DNA of 64,000 nt. Origin: Mycolicibacterium fortuitum subsp. fortuitum (GTDB lineage: Bacteria > Actinomycetota > Actinomycetes > Mycobacteriales > Mycobacteriaceae). Under the pieces are notes generated by a model, which had not been told where the DNA came from, did no database searches, and saw nothing but the letters and a program-made list of their open reading frames with translations. The stretch's first letter is position 1. The number at the start of each line of letters is the position of its first letter. The translations under genes and the position numbers were made by a program. Shown one piece after another: positions 1 through 7,148 of the stretch. The stretch is taken from positions 5,580,001-5,644,000 of the forward strand of contig NZ_AP025518.1 of the NCBI RefSeq assembly GCF_022179545.1. Direction: 5' to 3'.

Positions 1-2
1 AC

Positions 3-761
3 GGCCGGGAATTCGACGCCCGCATGGACGGCGCAATTCAGACGATGTATGACAATGGAGACCGTAACGTAGCCGCATTCTCGCATGGCGGTGCGATCAT
101 GTTCTGGGTTTTCTTGAATGCCGAAAATGCGGACCCCATGTGGCTGATGACCAATCCACTGAGAAATACCGGTTACGTGGTGGTCGAGGGCAATCCCGAG
201 GACGGCTGGCGCGTCGTCAACTGGAACGGGACCGAGATCGGCCCTGAAACTCCGTTCCGGGTCGAGGCGTTCCGGCAACTGCGCACGCTGTCGAGACAGC
301 TGCAGCAGGCGGCAGATGGCGTGGTGCAATCCTTCGAAACCCGCGATCCGGCGGCTATCGCCACCGCGATCAACCGCGGACTGGCCGACGCCGGCTTCTC
401 CGTGACCAAGTTCAACCGCGCGATCACCGCGGACATCGTCAAACGCATCGACAAGGCGATTCCGAAGAAGGAGGATGCGGCAACCGATGATGTTCAGGCA
501 CCCGAACCGGCTGTCACCCAGGTGCAGTCGGAGCTCAAGGCGCGTTCTGCGGCAACGGATCTCAGCGATGGAAACAAGGCTGTGCCCGGTGCGGCGAAGG
601 CACTGAAGCGCTCGGGCGACAAGGCGAAGCCCTCAGTCGCGGACGCTCGAGAGCGGGTCAAGTCCTCGATGGAGAAGGCCGGAGACGCAGTCCGAAAGGC
701 CGTCGCCAAGGCGTCACATGCCGATTCCGGCAACAAGCGCAAGGTCAAATCAGAAGGCTGA
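3..761 (+). CDS. Histidine-phosphatase-like protein, 5' end cut off by the window
   Basis: The reading frame is open from base 3, so the start lies outside the window; 252 residues are visible. The segment FSHGGAIMFW (about nt 78-107) resembles the second catalytic-histidine motif of the phosphoglycerate-mutase/histidine phosphatase superfamily, followed by a strand-rich end of the domain (GYVVVEGNPEDGWRVVNW). The first catalytic RHG motif must lie upstream and is not seen. From about nt 540 the protein changes to a Lys/Ala-rich tail that opens with ATDLSDGNKAVPG and continues as a predicted amphipathic helix. The same tail motif ends the two GjpA-like proteins further on, so this protein may also be exported. 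The substrate cannot be inferred. The domain call is moderately sure and the tail similarity is directly visible. Confidence 0.6.
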   Translation, partial: GREFDARMDGAIQTMYDNGDRNVAAFSHGGAIMFWVFLNAENADPMWLMTNPLRNTGYVVVEGNPEDGWRVVNWNGTEIGPETPFRVEAFRQLRTLSRQLQQAADGVVQSFETRDPAAIATAINRGLADAGFSVTKFNRAITADIVKRIDKAIPKKEDAATDDVQAPEPAVTQVQSELKARSAATDLSDGNKAVPGAAKALKRSGDKAKPSVADARERVKSSMEKAGDAVRKAVAKASHADSGNKRKVKSEG

Positions 762-789
762 CAAAGAACCGAGTCTGCTACTAACGCAG

Positions 790-845
790 CGAGTGTGCGC
801 TCAGATCGAGAATCCGCTGGATTTCACGATCTGAGCGCACACTCG
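790..845. terminator. Perfect 19-bp inverted repeat, probable bidirectional terminator
   Basis: Arms 790-808 and 827-845 are exact reverse complements (CGAGTGTGCGCTCAGATCG) around an 18-base loop. The repeat lies between two convergent genes (ends at 761 and 862), where a shared terminator is expected. There is no U-tract, which is common for mycobacterial hairpins. Confidence 0.6.
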
Positions 846-861
846 GCGAAAAAGGCGAAAC

Positions 862-1767
862 TCAGGCGCCGTAGACCGGCACCGCGGGACGAGCCTGGGC
901 CAGCAGGTCCTTGACGACCGGGCCCAGCTCAGCCGGATCCCACTTCGCGCCCTTGTCGATCTGAGGTCCGTGCGCCCAGCCCTCGGCGATGCGGATCTTG
1001 CCGCCCTCGAGCTCGAACATCTTGCCGGTGACGTCCTTCGACTCGACGCTGCCCAGCCACACCACCAGCGGGGAGATGTTCTCGGCGGCCATGGCGTCGA
1101 AGGCCTGGTCCTGGGTGGCCATCATGTCGGCGAACACGGTCTCGGTCATCCGGGTCCGGGCCGAGGGCGCGATGGCGTTGGCGGTGACGCCGTAGCGGCC
1201 CATCTCGGCCGCGGCCACCAGGGTCAGCGCGGCGATGCCGGCCTTGGAGGCGCTGTAGGTGGCCTGACCGACGCTGCCCTGCAGGCCGGCGCCGGAGCTG
1301 GTGTTGATGATTCGCGCGTCAACGGTTTCGCCGGCCTTGGACTTGGCCCGCCAGTAGGCGGCGGCGTGCTTCATGGTGGCGAAGTGCCCCTTGAGATGCA
1401 CGGCGGTGACGGCGTCGAACTCTTCTTCGGTGGCGTTGGCGAACATGCGGTCACGCACGATGCCGGCGTTGTTGACCAGCACGTCCAGGGTGCCAAAGGT
1501 GTCGACCGCCTGCTGGATCAGCGCCTCGGCCTGGCCCCAGTCGGCGACGTTGGAACCGTTGGCGACGGCTTCGCCTCCGGCGGCGACGATCTCGTCGACC
1601 ACGTTCTGCGCTGCACTGCCGCCACCGGCCGGCGAACCATCCAGGCCGACCCCGATGTCGTTGACCACGACGCGGGCCCCTTCCGCGGCGAACGCGAGCG
1701 CGTGCTCACGTCCGATGCCGCCACCGGCGCCCGTCACGATGACCACGCGGCCGTCGAGCAATCCCAT
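862..1767 (-). CDS. Short-chain dehydrogenase, Rv3548c-like (hydroxyacyl-CoA dehydrogenase type)
   Basis: A classical SDR of 301 residues with the N-terminal Rossmann motif TGAGGGIG (about residues 12-19), NNAG (about 99-102), and a Ser...YSASK catalytic pair. The sequence around NNAGIVRDRMF resembles the dehydrogenase domain of peroxisomal multifunctional enzyme 2, so a 3-hydroxyacyl-CoA substrate is likely. Length and position match M. tuberculosis Rv3548c, a KstR2-regulon gene whose exact step in steroid degradation is unsettled. It is downstream of the SDR that starts at 2571 with a 21-base gap, so the two should be co-transcribed from the KstR2-boxed promoter. Confidence 0.85.
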   Translation of the reverse strand: MGLLDGRVVIVTGAGGGIGREHALAFAAEGARVVVNDIGVGLDGSPAGGGSAAQNVVDEIVAAGGEAVANGSNVADWGQAEALIQQAVDTFGTLDVLVNNAGIVRDRMFANATEEEFDAVTAVHLKGHFATMKHAAAYWRAKSKAGETVDARIINTSSGAGLQGSVGQATYSASKAGIAALTLVAAAEMGRYGVTANAIAPSARTRMTETVFADMMATQDQAFDAMAAENISPLVVWLGSVESKDVTGKMFELEGGKIRIAEGWAHGPQIDKGAKWDPAELGPVVKDLLAQARPAVPVYGA

Positions 1768-1788
1768 AGCTGTGTCTCCTTTTCCGAA

Positions 1789-2571
1789 TTACTTGATGTC
1801 GGCGGTCGTGGTGGACAGGTAGTGCGGCGGCTCGCCGCCACCGTGCACCTCCAACGACGCACCGCTGATGTACGAGGCGGCATCCGAGGCCAGAAATGCT
1901 GTGGCCCAACCAATGTCGTCGGGTTTGGCAAGCCGTCCCAGCGGCACATTCCGCGAGATGGCAGCGATCGACTCGGCATCGCCGTAGAACAGTTCAGACT
2001 GTTCGGTCTCGACCATGCCGACCACCACGGAGTTCACCCGCACCTTGGGCGCCCACTCGACGGCGAGCGTCGAGGTGAGGTTGTCGATGCCGGCTTTCGC
2101 CGCGCCGTATGCGGCCGTTCCGGGGGTGGGCCGGTGGCCGCTGACGCTGGAGATGTTGACGATGGTGCCGCCGGAGTCCTGCTTCTGCATCACGGCGTTG
2201 GCATGGGTGGAAACCGAGAGCGCGCCGATCAGGTTCAGCTCGATGATCTTGGTGCTGAACTTCGCCGACGCCTCGGCAGCCAGCACATACGGTGAGCCGC
2301 CGGCGTTGTTGACGACGACGTCCAACCGGCCGTGCTTCTCGACGATGCTTTCGATGAGCGACTTCACCGAGTCGTCATCCCGGATATCGCAGCTGTGGAA
2401 TTCGTAGGGCAGTCCCTCGACCGGGCGGCGTGCGCAGGTCACCACAGTGGCGCCCTGACCGGCAAAAACCGCGCTGATTCCAGCGCCAACCCCTCGCACT
2501 CCACCGGTCACCAGGACCACCTTGCCGGTCAAACCCAAACTGATGGCGCCGACTTCTGGCGTAACTGTCAC
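1789..2571 (-). CDS. Short-chain dehydrogenase, Rv3549c-like
   Basis: A 260-residue SDR starting with GTG. It shows TGGVRGVG (about residues 22-29) for cofactor binding, NNAGG, the Ser of NISSVSG and the YGAAK catalytic motif. It corresponds in order and length to M. tuberculosis Rv3549c, within the KstR2-controlled ring C/D degradation cluster. The start lies only 15 bases from the KstR2 box, so the transcript probably has a very short leader. It is divergent from echA20. Function beyond NAD(P)-dependent oxidation or reduction of a steroid-derived intermediate is inference. Confidence 0.85.
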   Translation of the reverse strand: MTVTPEVGAISLGLTGKVVLVTGGVRGVGAGISAVFAGQGATVVTCARRPVEGLPYEFHSCDIRDDDSVKSLIESIVEKHGRLDVVVNNAGGSPYVLAAEASAKFSTKIIELNLIGALSVSTHANAVMQKQDSGGTIVNISSVSGHRPTPGTAAYGAAKAGIDNLTSTLAVEWAPKVRVNSVVVGMVETEQSELFYGDAESIAAISRNVPLGRLAKPDDIGWATAFLASDAASYISGASLEVHGGGEPPHYLSTTTADIK

Positions 2572-2586
2572 TGTGCTAGCGTACCA

Positions 2587-2600
2587 AGCAAGTGCTTGCT
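2587..2600. promoter_or_regulatory. KstR2 operator
   Basis: The bases AGCAAGTGCTTGCT match the KstR2 consensus AnCAAGnnCTTGnT exactly. It sits in the divergent promoter region between the SDR gene (start 2571) and echA20 (start 2631), as in M. tuberculosis between Rv3549c and Rv3550. Confidence 0.88.
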
Positions 2601-2630
2601 TAGGTAGCGACCCCTTCAGGAAGTGGATTG

Positions 2631-3386
2631 ATGACGATCACCACCAAGACAGTCGAACCGGGCATCGTCTCGGTCACCGTCAACTACCCGCCCGTCAACG
2701 CCATCCCGTCGGCCGGCTGGTTCGAACTCGGCGATGCGATCACCGCGGCAGGCCGCGACCGCAGCACCCACGTGGTGATCCTGCGGGCCGAGGGCCGCGG
2801 CTTCAACGCCGGCGTGGACATCAAGGAAATGCAGAACACCGAGGGCTTCACCGCACTCATCGATGCCAACCGCGGGTGCTATCACGCGTTCAAGGCCGTC
2901 TACGAGTGCGAGGTCCCCGTCGTCGCAGCGGTCAACGGCTTCTGCGTGGGTGGCGGAATCGGCCTGGTCGGCAACGCCGACGTGATCGTCGCCTCCGATG
3001 ACGCCAAGTTCGGTTTGCCCGAGGTGGAACGCGGCGCGCTCGGTGCAGCGACGCACCTCTCCCGGCTGGTTCCCCAGCATCTGATGCGCCGGCTGTTCTT
3101 CACCGCCGCCACCGTTCCCGCCGAGACGCTGCACCACTTCGGTTCCGTCCACGAGGTCGTACCCCGCGAGGAGCTCGACGAGGCCGCACTGCGCGTCGCC
3201 CGCGACATCGCCAGCAAGGACACCCGCGTGATCCGGGCCGCCAAGGAGGCGCTGAACTTCATCGACGTCCAGCCCGTCAATGCGCGGTACCGCATGGAGC
3301 AGGGCTTCACCTTCGAACTCAACCTGTCCGGTGTGTCCGACGAGCACCGCGACGCGTTCGCCGGAACTGACAAGGGGTCCAAATGA
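2631..3386 (+). CDS. echA20: EchA20, steroid ring-D hydrolase of the enoyl-CoA hydratase family
   Basis: A crotonase-fold protein of 251 residues. The ATG at 2631 is preferred over an in-frame TTG one codon upstream because of the AGGAAG Shine-Dalgarno-like sequence. It has the GFNAGVDIKEM CoA/oxyanion segment and NGFCVGGGIGL typical of crotonases. In M. tuberculosis EchA20 hydrolytically opens ring D of the HIEC-CoA intermediate in cholesterol degradation. It overlaps ipdA by four bases (ATGA), so translation is likely coupled. It is the first gene of the KstR2-controlled echA20-ipdABC operon. Confidence 0.92.
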   Translation: MTITTKTVEPGIVSVTVNYPPVNAIPSAGWFELGDAITAAGRDRSTHVVILRAEGRGFNAGVDIKEMQNTEGFTALIDANRGCYHAFKAVYECEVPVVAAVNGFCVGGGIGLVGNADVIVASDDAKFGLPEVERGALGAATHLSRLVPQHLMRRLFFTAATVPAETLHHFGSVHEVVPREELDEAALRVARDIASKDTRVIRAAKEALNFIDVQPVNARYRMEQGFTFELNLSGVSDEHRDAFAGTDKGSK

Positions 3387-4261
3387 CAGATAAGCGAACA
3401 ACTCTGGATGAGGCCGTTGCCTCGATCGAGAGCGGCATGACCATCGGTATCGGCGGCTGGGGTTCACGGCGCAAGCCCATGGCCTTCGTCCGCGCGCTGC
3501 TGCGCACCGACGTCAAGGATCTGACCGTGGTCACCTACGGCGGCCCGGATCTGGGTCTGCTGTGCTCGGCAGGCAAGGTCAAGCGCGTCTACTACGGCTT
3601 CGTGTCGCTGGATTCGCCGCCGTTCTACGACCCGTGGTTCGCGCGCCGTCGCACTGAAGGCGCCATCGAGGCCCGCGAGATGGACGAGGGCATGCTGCGC
3701 TGCGGCCTGCAGGCTGCAGCTCAGCGGTTGCCGTTCCTGCCGATCCGCGCCGGCCTCGGCAGCGACGTCCGCGCGTTCTGGGGCGATGAGCTCAAGACCG
3801 TGAAGTCGCCGTATGCCACCGACGGTGCCTACGAAGAGCTGATCGCGATGCCCGCGCTGAACCTCGATGCGGCCTTCGTGCACATGAATCTCGGTGATGC
3901 CCAGGGCAATGCGGCTTACACCGGCATCGACCCGTACTTCGACGACCTCTTCCTCATGTCGGCCCAGCGCCGGTTCCTTTCGGTCGAGCGCGTGGTGTCC
4001 ACCGAGGAGCTGGTCAAGGCCGTTCCGACGCAGGCCCTTCTGATCAACCGGATGATGGTCGATTCCGTGGTGGAGGCCCCCAACGGCGCCCACTTCACCA
4101 CCAACGAGCCCGATTACCGGCGCGACGAGAAGTTCCAGCGCCACTACGCAGAGGCCGCGGGCTCCGACGAGACCTGGGCCGAGTTCGTCAAGACGTATCT
4201 GTCCGGCAGCGAGGCCGATTACCAAGCTGCGGTCCGGAAGTTCAAGGAGGAGCAAGCATGA
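3383..4261 (+). CDS. ipdA: IpdA, alpha subunit of the ring-C-cleaving hydrolase IpdAB
   Basis: A 292-residue protein resembling the alpha subunit of class I CoA-transferases, with the Gly-rich segment IGIGGWGSRRKP near residue 21. In mycobacteria IpdAB is not a transferase but a hydrolase that opens ring C of COCHEA-CoA, the last steroid ring. Gene order echA20-ipdA-ipdB-ipdC is the same as Rv3550-Rv3553. It starts inside the echA20 stop and overlaps ipdB by four bases, as expected for equimolar subunits. Confidence 0.93.
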   Translation: MTDKRTTLDEAVASIESGMTIGIGGWGSRRKPMAFVRALLRTDVKDLTVVTYGGPDLGLLCSAGKVKRVYYGFVSLDSPPFYDPWFARRRTEGAIEAREMDEGMLRCGLQAAAQRLPFLPIRAGLGSDVRAFWGDELKTVKSPYATDGAYEELIAMPALNLDAAFVHMNLGDAQGNAAYTGIDPYFDDLFLMSAQRRFLSVERVVSTEELVKAVPTQALLINRMMVDSVVEAPNGAHFTTNEPDYRRDEKFQRHYAEAAGSDETWAEFVKTYLSGSEADYQAAVRKFKEEQA

Positions 4262-5007
4262 TCGCCGTGACCCGCGCCGAGGTGTGCGCCGTCGCCTGCG
4301 CCGAACTGTTCCGCGACGCCGGCGAGATCATGGCCAGTCCGATGACCACCGTCGTCCAGATCGGTGCGCGCCTGGCCCGGCTGACCTTCTCCCCCGACAT
4401 CGTGCTGACCGACGGCGAGGCCCGGATCCTGGCCGACACCCCGGCCATCGGCGCCCCTTTCACCGTCGAGGGCTGGATGCCGTTCAACCGGGTCTTCGAG
4501 ACCCTGGCCTGGGGCAAGCGCCATGTGGTGATGGGCGCCAACCAGATCGACCGCTACGGCAACCAGAACCTGTCGGCGTTCGGTCCGATCCAGCACCCGA
4601 CCCGGCAGATGTTCGGCGTCCGCGGCGCCCCTGGCAACAGCATCAACCACACCACCAGCTACTTCGTCGGCAACCACACCAAGCGGGTGTTCTGCGAGTC
4701 GGTGGACATCGTCTCCGGAATCGGTTGGGACAAGATCGATCCCGAGAACCCGGCATACCGGTTCGCCAACATCTACCGCGTGGTGTCCAATCTGGGCGTG
4801 TTCGACTTCAACGGGCCCGACCACCAGATGCGTGCGGTATCGCTGCACCTGGGCGTCGAGGCCCAGCAGGTCGCCGACAACACCTCGTTCGAGGTGCACG
4901 GCCTCGAGGAGGCCGAGACCACCCGGCTGGCCACCGAAGAGGAACTCAAGCTGCTGCGTGAGGTCATCGATCCGAAGTCGCTGCGCGACAAAGAGGTCAA
5001 GGTTTAA
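4258..5007 (+). CDS. ipdB: IpdB, beta subunit of the ring-C-cleaving hydrolase IpdAB
   Basis: A 249-residue protein of the CoA-transferase beta-subunit type, matching M. tuberculosis IpdB (Rv3552) in length and order. It begins at the ATG overlapping the ipdA stop and forms the heteromer that cleaves ring C of the CoA-bound steroid remnant in the cytoplasm. It ends three bases before ipdC, so the four genes read as one operon under the KstR2 box at 2587. Confidence 0.93.
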   Translation: MIAVTRAEVCAVACAELFRDAGEIMASPMTTVVQIGARLARLTFSPDIVLTDGEARILADTPAIGAPFTVEGWMPFNRVFETLAWGKRHVVMGANQIDRYGNQNLSAFGPIQHPTRQMFGVRGAPGNSINHTTSYFVGNHTKRVFCESVDIVSGIGWDKIDPENPAYRFANIYRVVSNLGVFDFNGPDHQMRAVSLHLGVEAQQVADNTSFEVHGLEEAETTRLATEEELKLLREVIDPKSLRDKEVKV

Positions 5008-5010
5008 CGA

Positions 5011-6081
5011 ATGGGCAAGCTCAAGACTCCGCTGACCGAACTGGTCGGCATCGAGCATCCCGTCGTGCAGACGGGGATGGGCTGGGTTGCCGGCGCCCGA
5101 CTGGTCGCCGCAACCTCCAATGCCGGCGGGCTCGGCATCTTGGCGTCGGCGACCATGACGCTCGAGGAACTGCAGACCGCCGTCACCAAGGTCAAGGCCG
5201 CCACCGACAAACCCTTCGGCATCAACATGCGTGCCGATGCGGGCGATGCCGGTGATCGCGTCGACCTCCTGATCCGCGAAGGAGTCAAAGTCGCCTCCTT
5301 CGCTCTAGCTCCCAAACCCGAGCTGATCGCCAAGCTGAAAGATGCGGGCGTCGTGGTGATTCCGTCGGTCGGCGCGGCCAAGCACGCCAAGAAGGTGGCC
5401 GGCTGGGGTGCCGACGCGGTGATCGTGCAGGGCGGTGAGGGCGGTGGCCACACCGGTCCCGTCGCCACCACGCTGCTGCTGCCCTCGGTGCTCGACGCGG
5501 TGAAGGACACCGGCATGCCGGTGATCGCCGCGGGCGGTTTCTTCGATGGCCGGGGCCTGGCGGCTGCACTGTCCTACGGTGCGGCCGGTGTGGCCATGGG
5601 AACCCGGTTCCTGCTGACCTCGGATTCCACCGTGCCCGACGCGGTCAAGGAGCGTTACCTGCAGGCCGCGCTGGATGGCACCGTGGTGTCCACGCGCGTC
5701 GACGGCATGCCGCACCGGGTGCTGCGTACCGGACTGGTGGAAAAGCTCGAGAGCGGTTCGCGGGCACGTGGTTTCGCCGCCGCCGTGGGCAACGCCCAGA
5801 AGTTCAAGAAGCTCTCCGGGATGACCTGGTTGTCGATGGTCAAGGACGGCCTCGCGATGCGGCACGGTAAAGAGCTCACCTGGTCGCAGGTCGTAATGGC
5901 GGCCAACACCCCGATGCTGCTGAAAGCCGGTTTGGTGGAGGGTAATACCGACGCCGGTGTGCTGGCTTCGGGCCAGGTGGCGGGCATCATCAGCGACCTG
6001 CCGTCCTGTGCCGAGCTGGTCGAGAAGATCGTCGACGACGCCGTCGCGCACCTGCAGTCCGCCACGAGTTACATCCAGTAA
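5011..6081 (+). CDS. ipdC: IpdC, FMN-dependent oxidoreductase of the nitronate monooxygenase family
   Basis: A 356-residue TIM-barrel flavoprotein of the nitronate monooxygenase/2-nitropropane dioxygenase family, with QGGEGGGHTG (about residues 140-149) and AAGGFFDGRG as flavin-phosphate-binding segments. In cholesterol degradation IpdC is thought to introduce the double bond of the hydroxylated or oxidised HIC-CoA intermediate before ring D hydrolysis. It is last in the echA20-ipdABC operon and is followed by a strong hairpin at 6104. Confidence 0.9.
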   Translation: MGKLKTPLTELVGIEHPVVQTGMGWVAGARLVAATSNAGGLGILASATMTLEELQTAVTKVKAATDKPFGINMRADAGDAGDRVDLLIREGVKVASFALAPKPELIAKLKDAGVVVIPSVGAAKHAKKVAGWGADAVIVQGGEGGGHTGPVATTLLLPSVLDAVKDTGMPVIAAGGFFDGRGLAAALSYGAAGVAMGTRFLLTSDSTVPDAVKERYLQAALDGTVVSTRVDGMPHRVLRTGLVEKLESGSRARGFAAAVGNAQKFKKLSGMTWLSMVKDGLAMRHGKELTWSQVVMAANTPMLLKAGLVEGNTDAGVLASGQVAGIISDLPSCAELVEKIVDDAVAHLQSATSYIQ

Positions 6082-6103
6082 CTCGTCTGAGCGCGCAGAC
6101 GCA

Positions 6104-6139
6104 GAAGTGCCCCCTTCTCATCGGAGAAGGGGGCACTTC
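6104..6139 (+). terminator. Strong hairpin terminator after ipdC
   Basis: A 16-bp perfect stem (arms 6104-6119 and 6124-6139, GAAGTGCCCCCTTCTC) closes a four-base loop 22 bases after the ipdC stop. It should end the echA20-ipdABC transcript. No U-tract follows. Confidence 0.8.
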
Positions 6140-6176
6140 GCATTGACGGACTTCAGAACCCCGGCACAGTGGATGT

Positions 6177-6842
6177 ATGGACATCCGTCGCGCCGAAAAC
6201 CCGGTGATCCGCCGCGCGGCCGAAGGGCTGCATCAATTCAACAGTCGGCACCCGTGGAGCCACAACGATCATTTCCACCGCTGGATCCTGGCGAATCTGC
6301 CGCCCAGGCGCGGAACCGCGATCGATGTCGGGTGCGGTCAGGGCGCCTTGGTGGCGCAACTGGGCACTCGGTTCGCCCGGGCTCACGGCACGGATCGCGA
6401 CGCCGCCATGCGCTCGGAGGCGACGCGGCGCTGCGCCCACCTGCCCAATGTGACGATCGACGGCAGCCAGCTCGCCGACCTCGAAGGACCGGCCGACCTG
6501 ATCACCATGGTCGCCGTGCTGCACCACCTCGACGTCCGGCAAGCGCTGAACGACGTCAGACGCCTACTGGCCCCGGGCGGACGCTTCCTGGTCGTCGGCC
6601 TGGCCGCCCCGGTGTCGGTGATGGACAACGCATGGGATCTGGCGTCCGCGGTGACCAACCCGCTCATCGGCCTGATCAAACATCCGCGTCCGGTATCAGG
6701 GGGTCCGGTGCCGCCGCCGTTTCCGGTCCGCGATCCACAGCTGAGCTTCGACGAACTGCGGGCGATGGTCGCCGACGTCATGCCAGGTGCCCAGATGCGC
6801 CGCCGGCTCGGGTTCCGCCACACCATCGCCTGGACCAAATGA
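6177..6842 (+). CDS. Class I SAM-dependent methyltransferase
   Basis: A 221-residue protein with methyltransferase motif I DVGCGQG (about residues 50-56), a motif II/III region ending LITMVAVLHHL and a post-III APGGRFLVVG strand. This is the layout of a small Rossmann-fold methyltransferase of the UbiE/ubiquinone type. The substrate is unknown. It starts 38 bases after the ipdC terminator and so is probably separately transcribed; nothing shows a link to sterol degradation. It stands where fdxB and Rv3555c are found in M. tuberculosis. Confidence 0.78.
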   Translation: MDIRRAENPVIRRAAEGLHQFNSRHPWSHNDHFHRWILANLPPRRGTAIDVGCGQGALVAQLGTRFARAHGTDRDAAMRSEATRRCAHLPNVTIDGSQLADLEGPADLITMVAVLHHLDVRQALNDVRRLLAPGGRFLVVGLAAPVSVMDNAWDLASAVTNPLIGLIKHPRPVSGGPVPPPFPVRDPQLSFDELRAMVADVMPGAQMRRRLGFRHTIAWTK

Positions 6843-7148
6843 CCGCCGGCGCTACAGCGCCTTCACAAGTGTTACCGCGGTGCTAAATCCTGGGCTGCGC
6901 GGCTGCGCTGCACGCCCCCGTGCCCCACGTCGCCCGAGCACTCAATTTGTCCGCTGGCCACGTCATCTCCGCAGGTAGATACGGTTGGCCAGGTGGCACG
7001 GTCAACCCGGTTCATAACCGGCGTGTTCCTGTGAAATGACTTGGGCGTTAACGCGATTTCACAGGGGTGCACACCCCTGAGTGCGTTCTTTTGACGGTCC
7101 TGGCAACCCTCCTACGCTCGTGAATCAACGCACTTGGAGGGACGGATC
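6843..7148 (+). promoter_or_regulatory. Intergenic region before narG with nested palindromes
   Basis: This 306-base gap holds no convincing gene. Its last part carries three inverted repeats: CCTGTGAAAT (7028-7037) pairs with ATTTCACAGG (7056-7065), GCGTTAACGC (7045-7054) lies between those arms, and CAGGGGTGCACACCCCTG spans 7062-7079. The density of symmetry just upstream of the nitrate reductase operon suggests regulator binding. No DosR, GlnR or Fnr-type consensus was recognised with confidence. The left half shows nothing clear. Confidence 0.45.

Noticed and set aside
970..2295. A 441-codon open frame on the plus strand opposite the two SDR genes
   Set aside because: Shadow of the SDR genes; Gly/Arg/His-rich composition and no family features.
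6843..7027. Riboswitch or small RNA upstream of narG
   Set aside because: I could not draw a convincing conserved fold, such as a molybdenum cofactor motif, from the bases alone.
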